DNA of 64,000 nucleotides from Williamsia phyllosphaerae. Its GTDB lineage: Bacteria > Actinomycetota > Actinomycetes > Mycobacteriales > Mycobacteriaceae. Positions 8,128 to 16,320 of this stretch are shown here, in pieces. Location of the stretch: assembly GCF_014635305.1 (NCBI RefSeq), contig NZ_BMCS01000002.1, positions 62,001-126,000 on the forward strand, in the 5' to 3' direction. Position 1 is the stretch's first letter, and every line of letters starts with the position of its first letter. Both the position numbers and the translations under genes were made by a program. A model generated the notes under the pieces. It worked only from the letters and a program-made list of their open reading frames with translations. It was not told where the DNA came from and made no database searches.

Positions 8128-9285
8128 ATGACTGACAACTCCCCACGTACCCCCGCGGACACCGAATCGGCGATCCGGATCGCGCTGTCGAAGGTGACCG
8201 ATCCCGAGATCGGCAAACCCATCACCGATCTCGGCATGGTCAAGTCCATCGCCGTCGCCCCGGACGGCAGCGTCGACGTCGGTATCTACCTGACCACCTC
8301 GGGTTGTCCGCTGCGTACCGAGATCACCGACCGCGTCACGACCGCGGCCGCCGACGTGCCCGGCGTCGGAGCGGTCCGGGTCGAACTCGACGTCATGGAC
8401 GACGCCCAGCGCACCGAGCTCCGCAAGTCCCTGCGCGGTGACCGCGCCGAACCGGTGATCCCCTTCGCACAGCCGGGCTCGCTGACCCGCGTCTACGCCG
8501 TCGCATCCGGCAAGGGCGGAGTCGGCAAGTCGAGCGTCACGGTCAACCTCGCCGCGGCGATGGCGCAGCGCGGTCTCACCGTGGGTGTCCTCGACGCGGA
8601 CATCTACGGGCACTCCGTGCCCCGGATGATGGGCAACGACGCCAAGCCGACGCAGGTCGAGAAGATGATCATGCCGCCGATGGCGCACGGCGTGAAGTTC
8701 ATCTCGATCGCGCAGTTCACCAGCGGGAACACCCCGGTCGTGTGGCGCGGGCCCATGCTGCACCGCGCTCTCCAGCAGTTCCTCGCCGACGTCTACTGGG
8801 GCGATCTCGATGTCCTGCTGCTCGACCTGCCCCCGGGCACCGGCGACGTGGCCATCTCCATCGCACAGCTCATCCCGGGCGCCGAGATCCTCGTGGTCAC
8901 CACCCCGCAGCAGGCCGCCGCCGAGGTGGCCGAACGCGCGGGCGCGATCGCGCTGCAGACGCGTCAGAAGATCGTGGGCGTCGTGGAGAACATGTCGTGG
9001 ATGGAACTGCCCGACGGCAGCCGCATCGAGCCGTTCGGCTCGGGCGGCGGCGAGATCGTCGCCGAGCGTCTCACCCGCGCGGTCGGTTCCGACGTCGCGC
9101 TGCTGGGCAAGATCCCGCTCGACACCGCCCTGCGTGAGGGTGGCGACTCCGGGATGCCGCTGGTGCTCTCGGCGCCGACCTCGGCCGCCGGTTCGGCGCT
9201 GCTCGAGGTGGCCGAGCGGCTCGCGGTCCGCAGGCGCGGACTGGCCGGCATGAGTCTGGGCATCGACACCGCACGCAACCTGTAG
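8128..9285 (+). CDS. mrp: Mrp/NBP35-type ATP-binding Fe-S cluster carrier
   Basis: 385-residue cytosolic P-loop ATPase. Residues 1-100 are an MIP18/DUF59 domain. The deviant Walker A ASGKGGVGKSSVTVN is at about 127-139, followed by GVLDADIYGHSVPRMMG and LLLDLPPGTGDV. Family members carry and insert iron-sulfur clusters. The CxxC pair that bridges a 4Fe-4S cluster between monomers in many Mrp proteins is missing: where other members have CPHC after ENMS, this one reads MELPDG. M. tuberculosis Mrp lacks it too, as I recall, so the actinobacterial form may bind its cluster differently or act otherwise. The neighbouring tatB converges on it. Confidence 0.93.
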   Translation: MTDNSPRTPADTESAIRIALSKVTDPEIGKPITDLGMVKSIAVAPDGSVDVGIYLTTSGCPLRTEITDRVTTAAADVPGVGAVRVELDVMDDAQRTELRKSLRGDRAEPVIPFAQPGSLTRVYAVASGKGGVGKSSVTVNLAAAMAQRGLTVGVLDADIYGHSVPRMMGNDAKPTQVEKMIMPPMAHGVKFISIAQFTSGNTPVVWRGPMLHRALQQFLADVYWGDLDVLLLDLPPGTGDVAISIAQLIPGAEILVVTTPQQAAAEVAERAGAIALQTRQKIVGVVENMSWMELPDGSRIEPFGSGGGEIVAERLTRAVGSDVALLGKIPLDTALREGGDSGMPLVLSAPTSAAGSALLEVAERLAVRRRGLAGMSLGIDTARNL

Positions 9286-9307
9286 GCGCTCCGGGTCCGA
9301 GGTCGGG

Positions 9308-9817
9308 CTAGGTCGCGTCCCAGTCGGCGATCTCGCGACGCGGCGGGGTCGGGGGTCGGTCGAGGTCGAAGGCCGGGTCGGCGGCGTTCGTCGTCGCCTT
9401 GGCCGTGGTCGTCTTCGCGGTGGTCCCCGTGACCGCCGTCTTGTCCATCGACACCGCGGGGGTCGACGCCGACGGGGTGATCTCGGGCATCGGGGCGGAG
9501 ACCGGCTTGATCGTCGTGTTGTCGTCGAACTTGCCCGTGAAGAAGGATTCGTCGCCGTCGAGCAGGTGCTTGGTGATGATCGACCGCGGGGTCATCCCGC
9601 GCAGCTGGTTGAGCTCGGCGAGGGGCGCCCGGAAGTCCTCGAACTCGGGCCCCAGGTCGTCCTTGAGCTGATCGGTCGCGCCGGAGGCGTACTCGCGCAC
9701 CTGACGCAGGGACTTCATCGTCCAGGTGACGGCACCGGGTAGTCGTTCCGGTCCGAGGATGACGAGACCGGCGATCAGAAGTACGAGGAGCTCTCCCCAA
9801 CCGACGCTGCTGAACAC
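9308..9817 (-). CDS. tatB: Sec-independent (Tat) translocase subunit TatB
   Basis: 169 residues from GTG 9817, starting [20 protein letters not shown]. One membrane span (about residues 4-21) is followed by the conserved GPERLPG hinge and an amphipathic helix ([20 protein letters not shown]), which is the TatA/B pattern. Length and the long acidic, Thr/Pro-rich tail indicate TatB, the receptor subunit that works with TatC to export folded twin-arginine proteins. The start has a -10 box TAGCCT 6 nt upstream, so the mRNA is probably leaderless and independent of the sigE-rseA-htrA genes behind it. Order matches Rv1221-Rv1224. Confidence 0.93.
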   Translation of the reverse strand: MFSSVGWGELLVLLIAGLVILGPERLPGAVTWTMKSLRQVREYASGATDQLKDDLGPEFEDFRAPLAELNQLRGMTPRSIITKHLLDGDESFFTGKFDDNTTIKPVSAPMPEITPSASTPAVSMDKTAVTGTTAKTTTAKATTNAADPAFDLDRPPTPPRREIADWDAT

Positions 9818-9823
9818 GGCTTC

Positions 9824-9829
9824 AGGCTA
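9824..9829 (-). promoter_or_regulatory. -10 element for tatB
   Basis: On the minus strand TAGCCT lies 6 nt before GTG 9817. It falls in the short gap after the htrA stop, so tatB probably has its own promoter. Confidence 0.5.
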
Positions 9830-9851
9830 CTCCGGGGTCTCGCCGCGACGA

Positions 9852-11372
9852 TCAGGCGTCGGTGGCCGGCGTGACGGTGGTGTTGAACGTCCGACCGTCC
9901 CGCCAGTAGGTCATCGGGACGCTCTTGCCCGGCGTGGCCGTGCGTTCGGCGACGGTGAGCTCGTCGGCGCCGTCGATCGGGCGTCCGTCGAAGGCGGTGA
10001 CGACGTCACCCTCCCGTAGTCCGGCGCGCTGCGCCGGGGACCCGTCGACGACGTTGCGGACCTGGGCGCCGAGCACCCGGTCGTTGCGCACCGAGCTGGT
10101 GTTGACGCCGATCTGGGCGTGCACGGCGCGACCGTCGCGGATCAGTTCCTCGGCGACCCCGCGGACCTCGTTGATCGGGATCGCGAAACCGAGACCGATG
10201 GACCCGCCACCGGGTACGAGGCCGGCGGTGTTGATTCCGACGACCTTGGCGTCGTCGTCGACGAGGGGCCCGCCGGAGTTGCCGGGGTTGATCGCGGCGT
10301 CGGTCTGGATGCCGTCGATGACGGCATTGGTGTCGGAGGTGTCGTCGGGTCGCAGCGGGACGGCGCGGTGGGTGGCGCTGACGATCCCGCTGGTGACCGT
10401 GCGGTCGAGACCCAGCGGCGATCCGAAGGCGATGACCTCCTGGCCGATGGCCAGATCGTCGGAGTTCCCGAGGGCGGCGGTGGTGAGGTTGTCGATGTTG
10501 TCGACCTTGATGACCGCGAGGTCGGTGCGGATGTCACGTCCGACGATGCGGGCGGGTACCCGCTGTCGGTCGAAGAACGTGACCTCGAGCTTCGCCTTCT
10601 GCGTCGCGGCGAGCGAGATCACGTGGTTGTTGGTGACGATGTAGCCGTTCTTGTCCAGCACGACCCCGGACCCGGTGCCGACGGCGCTCGAGGTGCTGAC
10701 GGTGATGGCGACGACGGCCTTCTCGACCGCCGAGGCGACACGGGCGACCTGCCCCCGGTTCCCGCCGGGGGTGGAGTCGCTCTCGCCGAGGGAGACCGAA
10801 TCGGAGTTCAGCGGCGGTGTGACCTCGGCGGTGACGCGGCCGAGCAGGCCACCGATGCCGCCGATGAGCACCGCGATGACGGCGAGCAGGGCGAGCGCAC
10901 GCCAGCTGACGATGCGGTCGAAGAGCAGTTCACGCGCGCCGAGCTTGCGTCCCGGCACCGTCGGCACCGGTTCGGTCGGGCGGTCGACGGCGGGGCGGTC
11001 CATGGCAGCGATGCTGGCCGGGTCGCGCCACGGGTCGGCGGCCGCGGGAGTCTGCTCTGTCTCACCGAACCGGGAGTCCGGATCGCGCTGCAGCGAGTCG
11101 ACGTCGTCGGATGGTCGGGCGAAGGCCTCGCGCAGCACCGGGTCGGGGTCGGCCACCACTGGCTGGCGCGGACCGGTGCGGACGTGGTCGGACCCCGCGA
11201 ACGAGCCGGCGACACCGTCGGGCCGCCCGAACACGGCGACGGTCTGCGGCGAGACCGGCGAGTGCCGCGGACGGCGGGGCGCCGGCCGGGACCCACCCTC
11301 GGACGGGCCGCTCGGACCCTCGGGGCCGGGGTCCGACGGCGTGGGGCCACCGGACTGCTGATCAGAGGTCAA
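9852..11372 (-). CDS. htrA: Membrane-anchored HtrA-type serine protease with PDZ domain
   Basis: 506 residues. Residues 1-150 are a disordered Pro-rich cytoplasmic region. One span lies at about 158-180 (ALALLAVIAVLIGGIGGLLG). The trypsin-like domain follows with catalytic triad His250 (VTNNHVIS), Asp284 (RTDLAVIKV) and Ser366 (NPGNSGGPLV). A PDZ domain is at about 415-500 (LREGDVVTAFDGRPIDGADEL). It degrades or refolds damaged envelope proteins. The start is TTG 11372, overlapping the rseA stop (TTGA), so it is translationally coupled to the anti-sigma factor. A later start is possible because the N-terminus is low complexity. Order sigE-rseA-htrA is as in M. tuberculosis. Confidence 0.93.
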   Translation of the reverse strand: MTSDQQSGGPTPSDPGPEGPSGPSEGGSRPAPRRPRHSPVSPQTVAVFGRPDGVAGSFAGSDHVRTGPRQPVVADPDPVLREAFARPSDDVDSLQRDPDSRFGETEQTPAAADPWRDPASIAAMDRPAVDRPTEPVPTVPGRKLGARELLFDRIVSWRALALLAVIAVLIGGIGGLLGRVTAEVTPPLNSDSVSLGESDSTPGGNRGQVARVASAVEKAVVAITVSTSSAVGTGSGVVLDKNGYIVTNNHVISLAATQKAKLEVTFFDRQRVPARIVGRDIRTDLAVIKVDNIDNLTTAALGNSDDLAIGQEVIAFGSPLGLDRTVTSGIVSATHRAVPLRPDDTSDTNAVIDGIQTDAAINPGNSGGPLVDDDAKVVGINTAGLVPGGGSIGLGFAIPINEVRGVAEELIRDGRAVHAQIGVNTSSVRNDRVLGAQVRNVVDGSPAQRAGLREGDVVTAFDGRPIDGADELTVAERTATPGKSVPMTYWRDGRTFNTTVTPATDA

Positions 11373-11809
11373 CGATTACGCCACCGGCTCGGACGGTGGA
11401 CGGGGAAGCCGGGGGCCGACAGCGGTCCGCGCGGGACCCGACGCTCGTCGTTGCGCTCGGCCTCGCGCCGCGCCATGGCGCTGCGCAGATCGATCTCGCG
11501 GGTCGGGATCTGGTTGAGCTGGCCCAGCAGGTCGACGGGCATGGTCACGTCGGCGCACGAGCGCAGTGCGCTGCGGGCGGAGGTCTGGGCCTCGACCTCG
11601 CCGGCGCACTCGGTGCAGGCCGCGATGTGGCGAGCGGCCCGGAGGTAGGCGTTCATCCGGAGTTCGCCGTCGACGTACGCGGCGATCGCCTCGGTGGCGA
11701 GGTGGTCGGTCGATGCGAACGAGCGACCCCCGTCGGATCCGGGAGCACGGTAGGACGCGTTCGGTGAGAACGACGAGTTCGCAGGAGTCCAGCGATTTCG
11801 GTCGGCCAT
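11369..11809 (-). CDS. rseA: Zinc-type anti-sigma factor for SigE
   Basis: 146 residues from ATG 11809, with AGAGGGG upstream. The centre holds the zinc anti-sigma signature HxxxCxxC as HIAACTEC, preceded by ATEAIAAYVDGELRMNAYLRAARH. No membrane span is seen, so it is a soluble ZAS protein. It binds and inhibits the SigE factor encoded directly upstream and releases it under redox or envelope stress. The gene overlaps htrA by 4 bp. In M. tuberculosis RseA is also removed by phosphorylation and Clp proteolysis; nothing in the DNA shows whether that applies here. Confidence 0.92.
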   Translation of the reverse strand: MADRNRWTPANSSFSPNASYRAPGSDGGRSFASTDHLATEAIAAYVDGELRMNAYLRAARHIAACTECAGEVEAQTSARSALRSCADVTMPVDLLGQLNQIPTREIDLRSAMARREAERNDERRVPRGPLSAPGFPVHRPSRWRNR

Positions 11810-11968
11810 CTCGATCACCCCTCTTCGCGGTTCGGCCCGGATGGGACGGCCCGCGACTCGCGGACCATCGACCACGATAGCGAACCCACATCCGGCGTGT
11901 CGGGCATCCACCCGCCCGACCTCGACATCAACGAACCGGACGCCCGCAGGGTTCCCGGGGGTGCGCGG

Positions 11969-12589
11969 CTACAGCGCGGGGGTGGCCACCGAACGACTGC
12001 TGGTGTGCCCGTTCGAGGCGAGGTGGTCCCGGATGGCCTGACGACCGCGGTGGATGCGACTGCGCACGGTCCCGAGCTTCACGCCCAGCGTGGTGGCGAT
12101 CTCCTCGTAGGACAGACCCTCGATGTCGCACAGCACGACCGCTGCGCGGAACTCGGGGGCCAGCGCGTCGAGCGCCTGCTGCAGGTCGGGGTCGAGGTTG
12201 GCCTCGACGTAGACCCGTTCCGGGTCGGGGGCGGTGCCGGGAACCCGCTCGTAGTCCTCGGGCAGCGCCTCCATACGGATCTTCGCGCGACGTCGGACCA
12301 TGTCGAGGAACAGGTTGGTCGTGATGCGGTGCAGCCATCCCTCGAACGTGCCCGCGCGGTAGTTCGACAGCGAGCGGAAAACCCGGATGAAAGTCTCCTG
12401 GGTGAGGTCCTCGGCGTCGTGCTGGTTGCCGGACAGGCGGTAGGCCAGCCGGTACACGCGGTCGGCGTGCTCACGGACCAGTTCGTCCCAGGACGGCATG
12501 AGGGCGCCGTCGCCGGTCTCGTCGAAGCGCGCGGTTCCTCCCACGACGATGACGTCGGCGTCGACGCTGAGCTGGGGAGATTCGGTCAT
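11969..12589 (-). CDS. sigE: ECF sigma factor SigE
   Basis: 206 residues from ATG 12589, with GTGGAG 8 nt upstream. Region 2 ([20 protein letters not shown] then [17 protein letters not shown], about residues 45-90) and region 4 ([36 protein letters not shown], about 145-195) are both intact. There is no C-terminal extension, as expected for an RpoE/SigE-type ECF factor. It directs the envelope and oxidative stress response and is held by the anti-sigma factor encoded next. A candidate stress-sigma promoter sits upstream at 12638-12665. The reading frame is open further 5' but with no ribosome site and poor conservation. Confidence 0.94.
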   Translation of the reverse strand: MTESPQLSVDADVIVVGGTARFDETGDGALMPSWDELVREHADRVYRLAYRLSGNQHDAEDLTQETFIRVFRSLSNYRAGTFEGWLHRITTNLFLDMVRRRAKIRMEALPEDYERVPGTAPDPERVYVEANLDPDLQQALDALAPEFRAAVVLCDIEGLSYEEIATTLGVKLGTVRSRIHRGRQAIRDHLASNGHTSSRSVATPAL

Positions 12590-12637
12590 CTGCGCGGCTC
12601 CACTTTCCTCTGGGTGAGATGTGGGGATCAATGCTGG

Positions 12638-12665
12638 CAACCCGACCCCCTGGGGGTTTGTTCCC
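12638..12665 (-). promoter_or_regulatory. ECF-type (SigH/SigE-like) promoter upstream of sigE
   Basis: On the minus strand GGGAACA (12665-12659) and GGTTG (12642-12638) match the SigH/SigE consensus GGAACA - SGTTG, with 18 nt between GGAAC and GTT. The start point would be near 12630, giving a 5' leader of about 40 nt. M. tuberculosis sigE also has a SigH-dependent promoter, which supports the reading. Confidence 0.65.
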
Positions 12666-12730
12666 GGACCACCACATCTGCTGTTGGTGATGACTCTGGT
12701 ACATCGGCGTGTGCAAGCAGTGTGAGTGAG

Positions 12731-12746
12731 CTGAGGTTTCCCTGAG
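12731..12746 (-). promoter_or_regulatory. 11-bp-spaced direct repeat upstream of sigE
   Basis: CTCAG occurs twice on the minus strand, 11 bp (one helical turn) apart (12746-12742 and 12735-12731), about 70 nt upstream of the ECF promoter and between the divergent sigE and methyltransferase genes. Direct repeats of this kind are how MprA-type response regulators bind upstream of mycobacterial sigE. Assignment to MprA is a guess. Confidence 0.35.
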
Positions 12747-12778
12747 AGTCGCATTCTCTTGTCGGCGGGCACGGGGGA

Positions 12779-12784
12779 TAGCCT
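12779..12784 (+). promoter_or_regulatory. -10 element for the methyltransferase gene
   Basis: TAGCCT ends 7 nt before GTG 12792, supporting that start codon and a leaderless transcript. Confidence 0.5.
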
Positions 12785-12791
12785 CGTCGTT

Positions 12792-13466
12792 GTGTCCGAC
12801 ACCACCGGTGAGACCCCACCCGATCCCCACTCGTTGCGCGCCTACGCCGAGTCGGCGATCGCCGAGGACGACGCGTTGATCGCCGCCCGCGAACGCGCCC
12901 ACGAGCTCGGCGCGCCGGCCATCTCCCCCGCCGTCGGCGCGACGCTGTGCCTGCTCGCCCGGCTCGTCGACGCACGGTCGGTCGTCGAGATCGGTACGGG
13001 CGCAGGCGTCAGCGGTCTGTGGCTGCTCGGCGGGATGCGGGCCGACGGCGTGCTCACCACCATCGACCCGGAGTCCGAACACCAGCGTGCCGCCAAGGTG
13101 GGTTTTGCCGCCGCCGGTGTCGCGGCCTCACGAACACGTCTGATCAACGGCCGCGCCGCCGAGGTGCTCCCCCGTCTCGCCGACGCCTCCTACGATCTCG
13201 TCTTCGTCGACGGGGCCGTCATCGACCAACCACGGTACGTCCGAGAGGGTCTGCGGCTGTTGCGGTCCGGTGGCGTCCTGCTGGTGCACAACGCCACCGC
13301 CGACGGTCGGATCGCCGACCCGTCGGCCACCGACCCCGACACCGTCGCGGCACGCGAGGCCGCCCTGCTCATCTCCGAGAACGATGCACTGTTGCCGGTG
13401 GTGATCCCGCTCGGACGGGGACTGCTCGCCGCCACCCGCGCCGAGCGACCCACCCCCGAGGACTGA
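12792..13466 (+). CDS. SAM-dependent O-methyltransferase (Rv1220c-like)
   Basis: 224 residues from GTG 12792. A family 3 O-methyltransferase (catechol/caffeoyl-CoA type): the SAM-binding motif [20 protein letters not shown] is at about 57-75, motif II ([19 protein letters not shown]) follows, then [14 protein letters not shown] with the acidic metal-binding position, and [13 protein letters not shown]. Such enzymes need Mg2+ and methylate small hydroxylated substrates. The acceptor is unknown. The gene is divergent from sigE, exactly as Rv1220c is from sigE in M. tuberculosis, which suggests a conserved but unexplained link. Confidence 0.85.
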   Translation: MSDTTGETPPDPHSLRAYAESAIAEDDALIAARERAHELGAPAISPAVGATLCLLARLVDARSVVEIGTGAGVSGLWLLGGMRADGVLTTIDPESEHQRAAKVGFAAAGVAASRTRLINGRAAEVLPRLADASYDLVFVDGAVIDQPRYVREGLRLLRSGGVLLVHNATADGRIADPSATDPDTVAAREAALLISENDALLPVVIPLGRGLLAATRAERPTPED

Positions 13467-13496
13467 CGCACCGGGACGAGAACCGGCGCGGCTCCA

Positions 13497-14300
13497 TCAC
13501 GGTGTCGCCGGGGCCAGCTCGGTGAGATCGGGGTACTTCGGGGCCATGTTGTCGCCGCGGGACCGGCCGCGGAGCCGGCGGCCGATCCACGGTGCCGCCG
13601 CCTGAGCGGCCCACTGGCGGTTGTCTTTTCGCCGCTGCGCCGCGGTCATCGTCTCGGGCGGGCCGAACTCCACCGGCACGAGATCATGGTCGATGCCCAG
13701 CGACTCCAACACCCGGATCGCCATCTGATGATGACCCGCCGACGACAGATGCATGCGGTCGAACTCCCACATCCGTCGGTCGGAGAACTCGCGCATGCGC
13801 CAGAAGTCGACCAGCTCGACGCCGCGCCGTTCGACGACCTCGCGCAGCAGCTCGTTGTAGATCGCGAACCGGCCGCGCATCGCCGCGAAGAGCGGTCGGC
13901 CGCCGGTGTCGAAGGCGGTGAAGGTGAAGACCCGGGCGCCGGTGTCGACCAGGGCGCCCAACGCGTCGTCGTACCGGGCGATGATGGCGTCGATGTCGAC
14001 CGACGGGCGCAGCAGATCGTTTGCCCCCGCACACATCCCGATGAGGTCGGGGCCCATCGCGGCCGCGGGGGCGAGTTGATCGTCGATGACCGGACCGAGC
14101 AACTTACCGCGGATCGCGAGGTTCGCGTATCGGGTGGGGGCCGCACCGGTCTCGACGGACCGGCGCGCGAGCACCTCGGCCATCCGATCCGCCCAGCCGC
14201 GAACCCCGTTGGGGCAGCGTGGTTCCGGGTCACCGACCCCCTCGGGGAACGAGTCGCCGATCACGACGAACCGGCTCACCGCCGGGTCGGTGTCAGACAT
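13497..14300 (-). CDS. SGNH/GDSL-type hydrolase
   Basis: 267 residues from ATG 14300. Block I RFVVIGDSFPEGVGDP carries the nucleophile Ser (about residue 17), block III GMCAGANDLLRP supplies the oxyanion Asn, and the catalytic Asp/His pair lies in FDRMHLSSAGHHQMA. No signal peptide is visible, so it probably acts in the cytoplasm as an esterase or acyl hydrolase. Its start lies within the last 8 bp of the guanylyltransferase gene, so it is the last gene of the rmlD-wbbL-manB transcription unit. This suggests a job in cell-wall precursor or lipid metabolism. The substrate is unknown. Confidence 0.82.
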   Translation of the reverse strand: MSDTDPAVSRFVVIGDSFPEGVGDPEPRCPNGVRGWADRMAEVLARRSVETGAAPTRYANLAIRGKLLGPVIDDQLAPAAAMGPDLIGMCAGANDLLRPSVDIDAIIARYDDALGALVDTGARVFTFTAFDTGGRPLFAAMRGRFAIYNELLREVVERRGVELVDFWRMREFSDRRMWEFDRMHLSSAGHHQMAIRVLESLGIDHDLVPVEFGPPETMTAAQRRKDNRQWAAQAAAPWIGRRLRGRSRGDNMAPKYPDLTELAPATP

Positions 14301-15402
14301 CGGTGGAGAAACGCACCCCGCCGTCGGGGATGGTCACACCGGGCCAGACCCGGGCGCCGCGCAGCAGTTCACAGCGCGCGCCGATGTCGGCGCCGTCACC
14401 GATGACGCCGTCACGCACGAGGGCGCGGGGGCCGATCCGGGCACCGAAGCCGATGATGCTGCGCTCGACCACCGCGCCTGCCTCGATCACGGCACCGTCG
14501 AACACCACGGCCCCGTCGAGACGCGCCCGCGCACCGATCTCCGCGCCGCGACCGACGACCGTGCCACCGATCAGGACCGCACCAGGGGCGATACCCGCTC
14601 CCTCGTGCACGAGGGACTCACCGCGCTGACCCGTCAGCGCGGGCGACGGGGCGATGCCACGCACCAGGTCGGCCGAACCCTGCACGAAGTCCTCGGGGGT
14701 ACCCATGTCGCGCCAGTACCCCGCGTCGACGTGGGCGTGCACGTGGCGGCCGTGGGCCAACAGGTTCGGGAACACCTCGCGCTCGACCGACACCGGCCGG
14801 CCGGCGTCGATCTCCTCGATGACCGACCGCTTGAAGACATAGCAGCCCGCGTTGATCTGATCGGTCGGCGGATCCTGCGTCTTCTCCAGGAAGGCGGTCA
14901 CGCGACCGTCGTCGTCGGTGGGGACGCACCCGAACGCGCGGGGGTCACCGACCCGTACGAGGTGGATGGTGACGTCGGCGCCGGAGGTGTGGTGTGTGTC
15001 CAGCACCGCCCGGACGTCGGTGCCGCCGAGGACGTCTCCGTTGAACACCAGGATCGTGTCCGCGGTCAGCTCGCCCAACACGTTGCGGATCGCACCGCCG
15101 GTGCCCATGGGCTCGGTCTCGGTGACGTAGCGGATCTGCATCCCGAGTTTGGAGCCGTCACCGAAGTGGTCCTCGAACACCTCCGCCTTGAACGAGGTGC
15201 CGAGCACGACGTCGGTGATGCCCGCGGCCTCGATGCGCGACAGCAGATGCGTCAGGAAGGGCACACCCGCGGTCGGGAGCATGGGCTTGGGGGCCGACAG
15301 GGTGAGCGGACGCAGCCGAGTTCCTTTGCCTCCCACCAGGATCACTGCTTGAACGGCGGGTGCGCCTGCCGATTTGTCGGCAGCGCTGTCGAACTCTGAC
15401 AC
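14293..15402 (-). CDS. manB: Mannose-1-phosphate guanylyltransferase-type nucleotidyltransferase
   Basis: 369 residues from GTG 15402, immediately after the wbbL stop. The N-terminal nucleotidyltransferase domain (about 1-235) has VILVGGKGTRLRPLTLSAPK, the phosphate loop and activating Lys region, and ILVFNGDVLGG with the metal-binding Asp. The C-terminal ~120 residues form a left-handed beta-helix of hexapeptide repeats (GAGIAPGAVLIGGTVVGRGA, GAVIEAGAVVERSIIGFGAR). It makes GDP-mannose for mannolipids and glycans. The symbol follows the M. tuberculosis name for Rv3264c; other organisms call this activity ManC or GMPP. Confidence 0.88.
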   Translation of the reverse strand: MSEFDSAADKSAGAPAVQAVILVGGKGTRLRPLTLSAPKPMLPTAGVPFLTHLLSRIEAAGITDVVLGTSFKAEVFEDHFGDGSKLGMQIRYVTETEPMGTGGAIRNVLGELTADTILVFNGDVLGGTDVRAVLDTHHTSGADVTIHLVRVGDPRAFGCVPTDDDGRVTAFLEKTQDPPTDQINAGCYVFKRSVIEEIDAGRPVSVEREVFPNLLAHGRHVHAHVDAGYWRDMGTPEDFVQGSADLVRGIAPSPALTGQRGESLVHEGAGIAPGAVLIGGTVVGRGAEIGARARLDGAVVFDGAVIEAGAVVERSIIGFGARIGPRALVRDGVIGDGADIGARCELLRGARVWPGVTIPDGGVRFSTDV

Positions 15403-16320
15403 TCAGGCCTCCCTCGGAGGTGTCGATGGTGGACTCACGATAGGCGAATCCGACCGGCTGGTCGTCGCTCGTCGGGCCGATGCCACGGCCATTCGTGACC
15501 GAACCCACAACCCGGCACGCAGACCCGCTCGCAGCGGGGCCCAGCGCGCTCCCGGATGCCGGTCGGCCTGGAAGCGGTACGCGCTCTCGTGGTGTGCGGG
15601 CAGCATCAGTTCGGGGTGTTCACCGGCGACGTGGCCCTTGCGGTGGATGACCTCGGCGCTGGGCGCGAACACGTTGAGCCACCCCGAACGCGCGAGGCGG
15701 TCACCGAGGTCGACGTCCTCCATGTACATGAAGTAGCGGGAGTCGAAGCCGTTGATCGACTCGAAGGCCGCGCGGCGCAACAGCAGACACGAACCGGAGA
15801 GCCAACCGACGGTGCGTTCGGCGATCGCCTCGTCGTCCTGCCGGTAGCCCGCGGTCCACGGGTTGGACTTCCACACCCGGCCCAACAGGGCGTGCCCGGT
15901 GCCCGACACGAGGTCGGGGACGCGGCGCGCCGACGGGTAGACGGTGCCGTCGGGTTCACGGATGAGCGGTCCGACAGCGCCCGCACGCGGCCAGCGGCGG
16001 GCCACGGCGAGCATCTCGTCGACCGAACCGGGCACCCACTCGACGTCGGGGTTGGCGACGATCACGAACTCCGTGGACGAGTCGGTCGCGGCGACCGCGC
16101 GATTGGAGGCGCCGCCGTAGCCGATGTTGGCGCCGGTGCGCAGCAGGGTGAGGTTGTCGAAGTCGCGCTCGGCGGCCTCGGGGGCACCGTCGGTCGATCC
16201 GTTGTCGGCGATTACCACCTCGTACTCGACCGTGGTCGCCGCGGAGAGGCTGCGCAGGAAGTTGGAGAGGTGGTCGCCGGAGGAATAGGTCACCGTCACC
16301 ACGGCCAACTCAGCTGTCAC
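15403..16320 (-). CDS. wbbL: Rhamnosyltransferase WbbL (GT2)
   Basis: 305 residues from GTG 16320, which lies inside the last 11 bp of rmlD. GT2 motifs are AVVTVTYSSGDHLSNFL, IADNGSTDG, VIVANPDVEW (the DxD equivalent), GWLSGSCLLLRR and MYMEDVDLGDRL (catalytic Asp region). In M. tuberculosis WbbL adds rhamnose to GlcNAc-PP-decaprenol, finishing the linker that anchors arabinogalactan to peptidoglycan, and is essential. The order rmlD-wbbL-manB is identical here. The open frame extends far upstream through rmlD, but only this start gives a GT2 N-terminus. Confidence 0.92.
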   Translation of the reverse strand: MTAELAVVTVTYSSGDHLSNFLRSLSAATTVEYEVVIADNGSTDGAPEAAERDFDNLTLLRTGANIGYGGASNRAVAATDSSTEFVIVANPDVEWVPGSVDEMLAVARRWPRAGAVGPLIREPDGTVYPSARRVPDLVSGTGHALLGRVWKSNPWTAGYRQDDEAIAERTVGWLSGSCLLLRRAAFESINGFDSRYFMYMEDVDLGDRLARSGWLNVFAPSAEVIHRKGHVAGEHPELMLPAHHESAYRFQADRHPGARWAPLRAGLRAGLWVRSRMAVASARRATTSRSDSPIVSPPSTPPREA

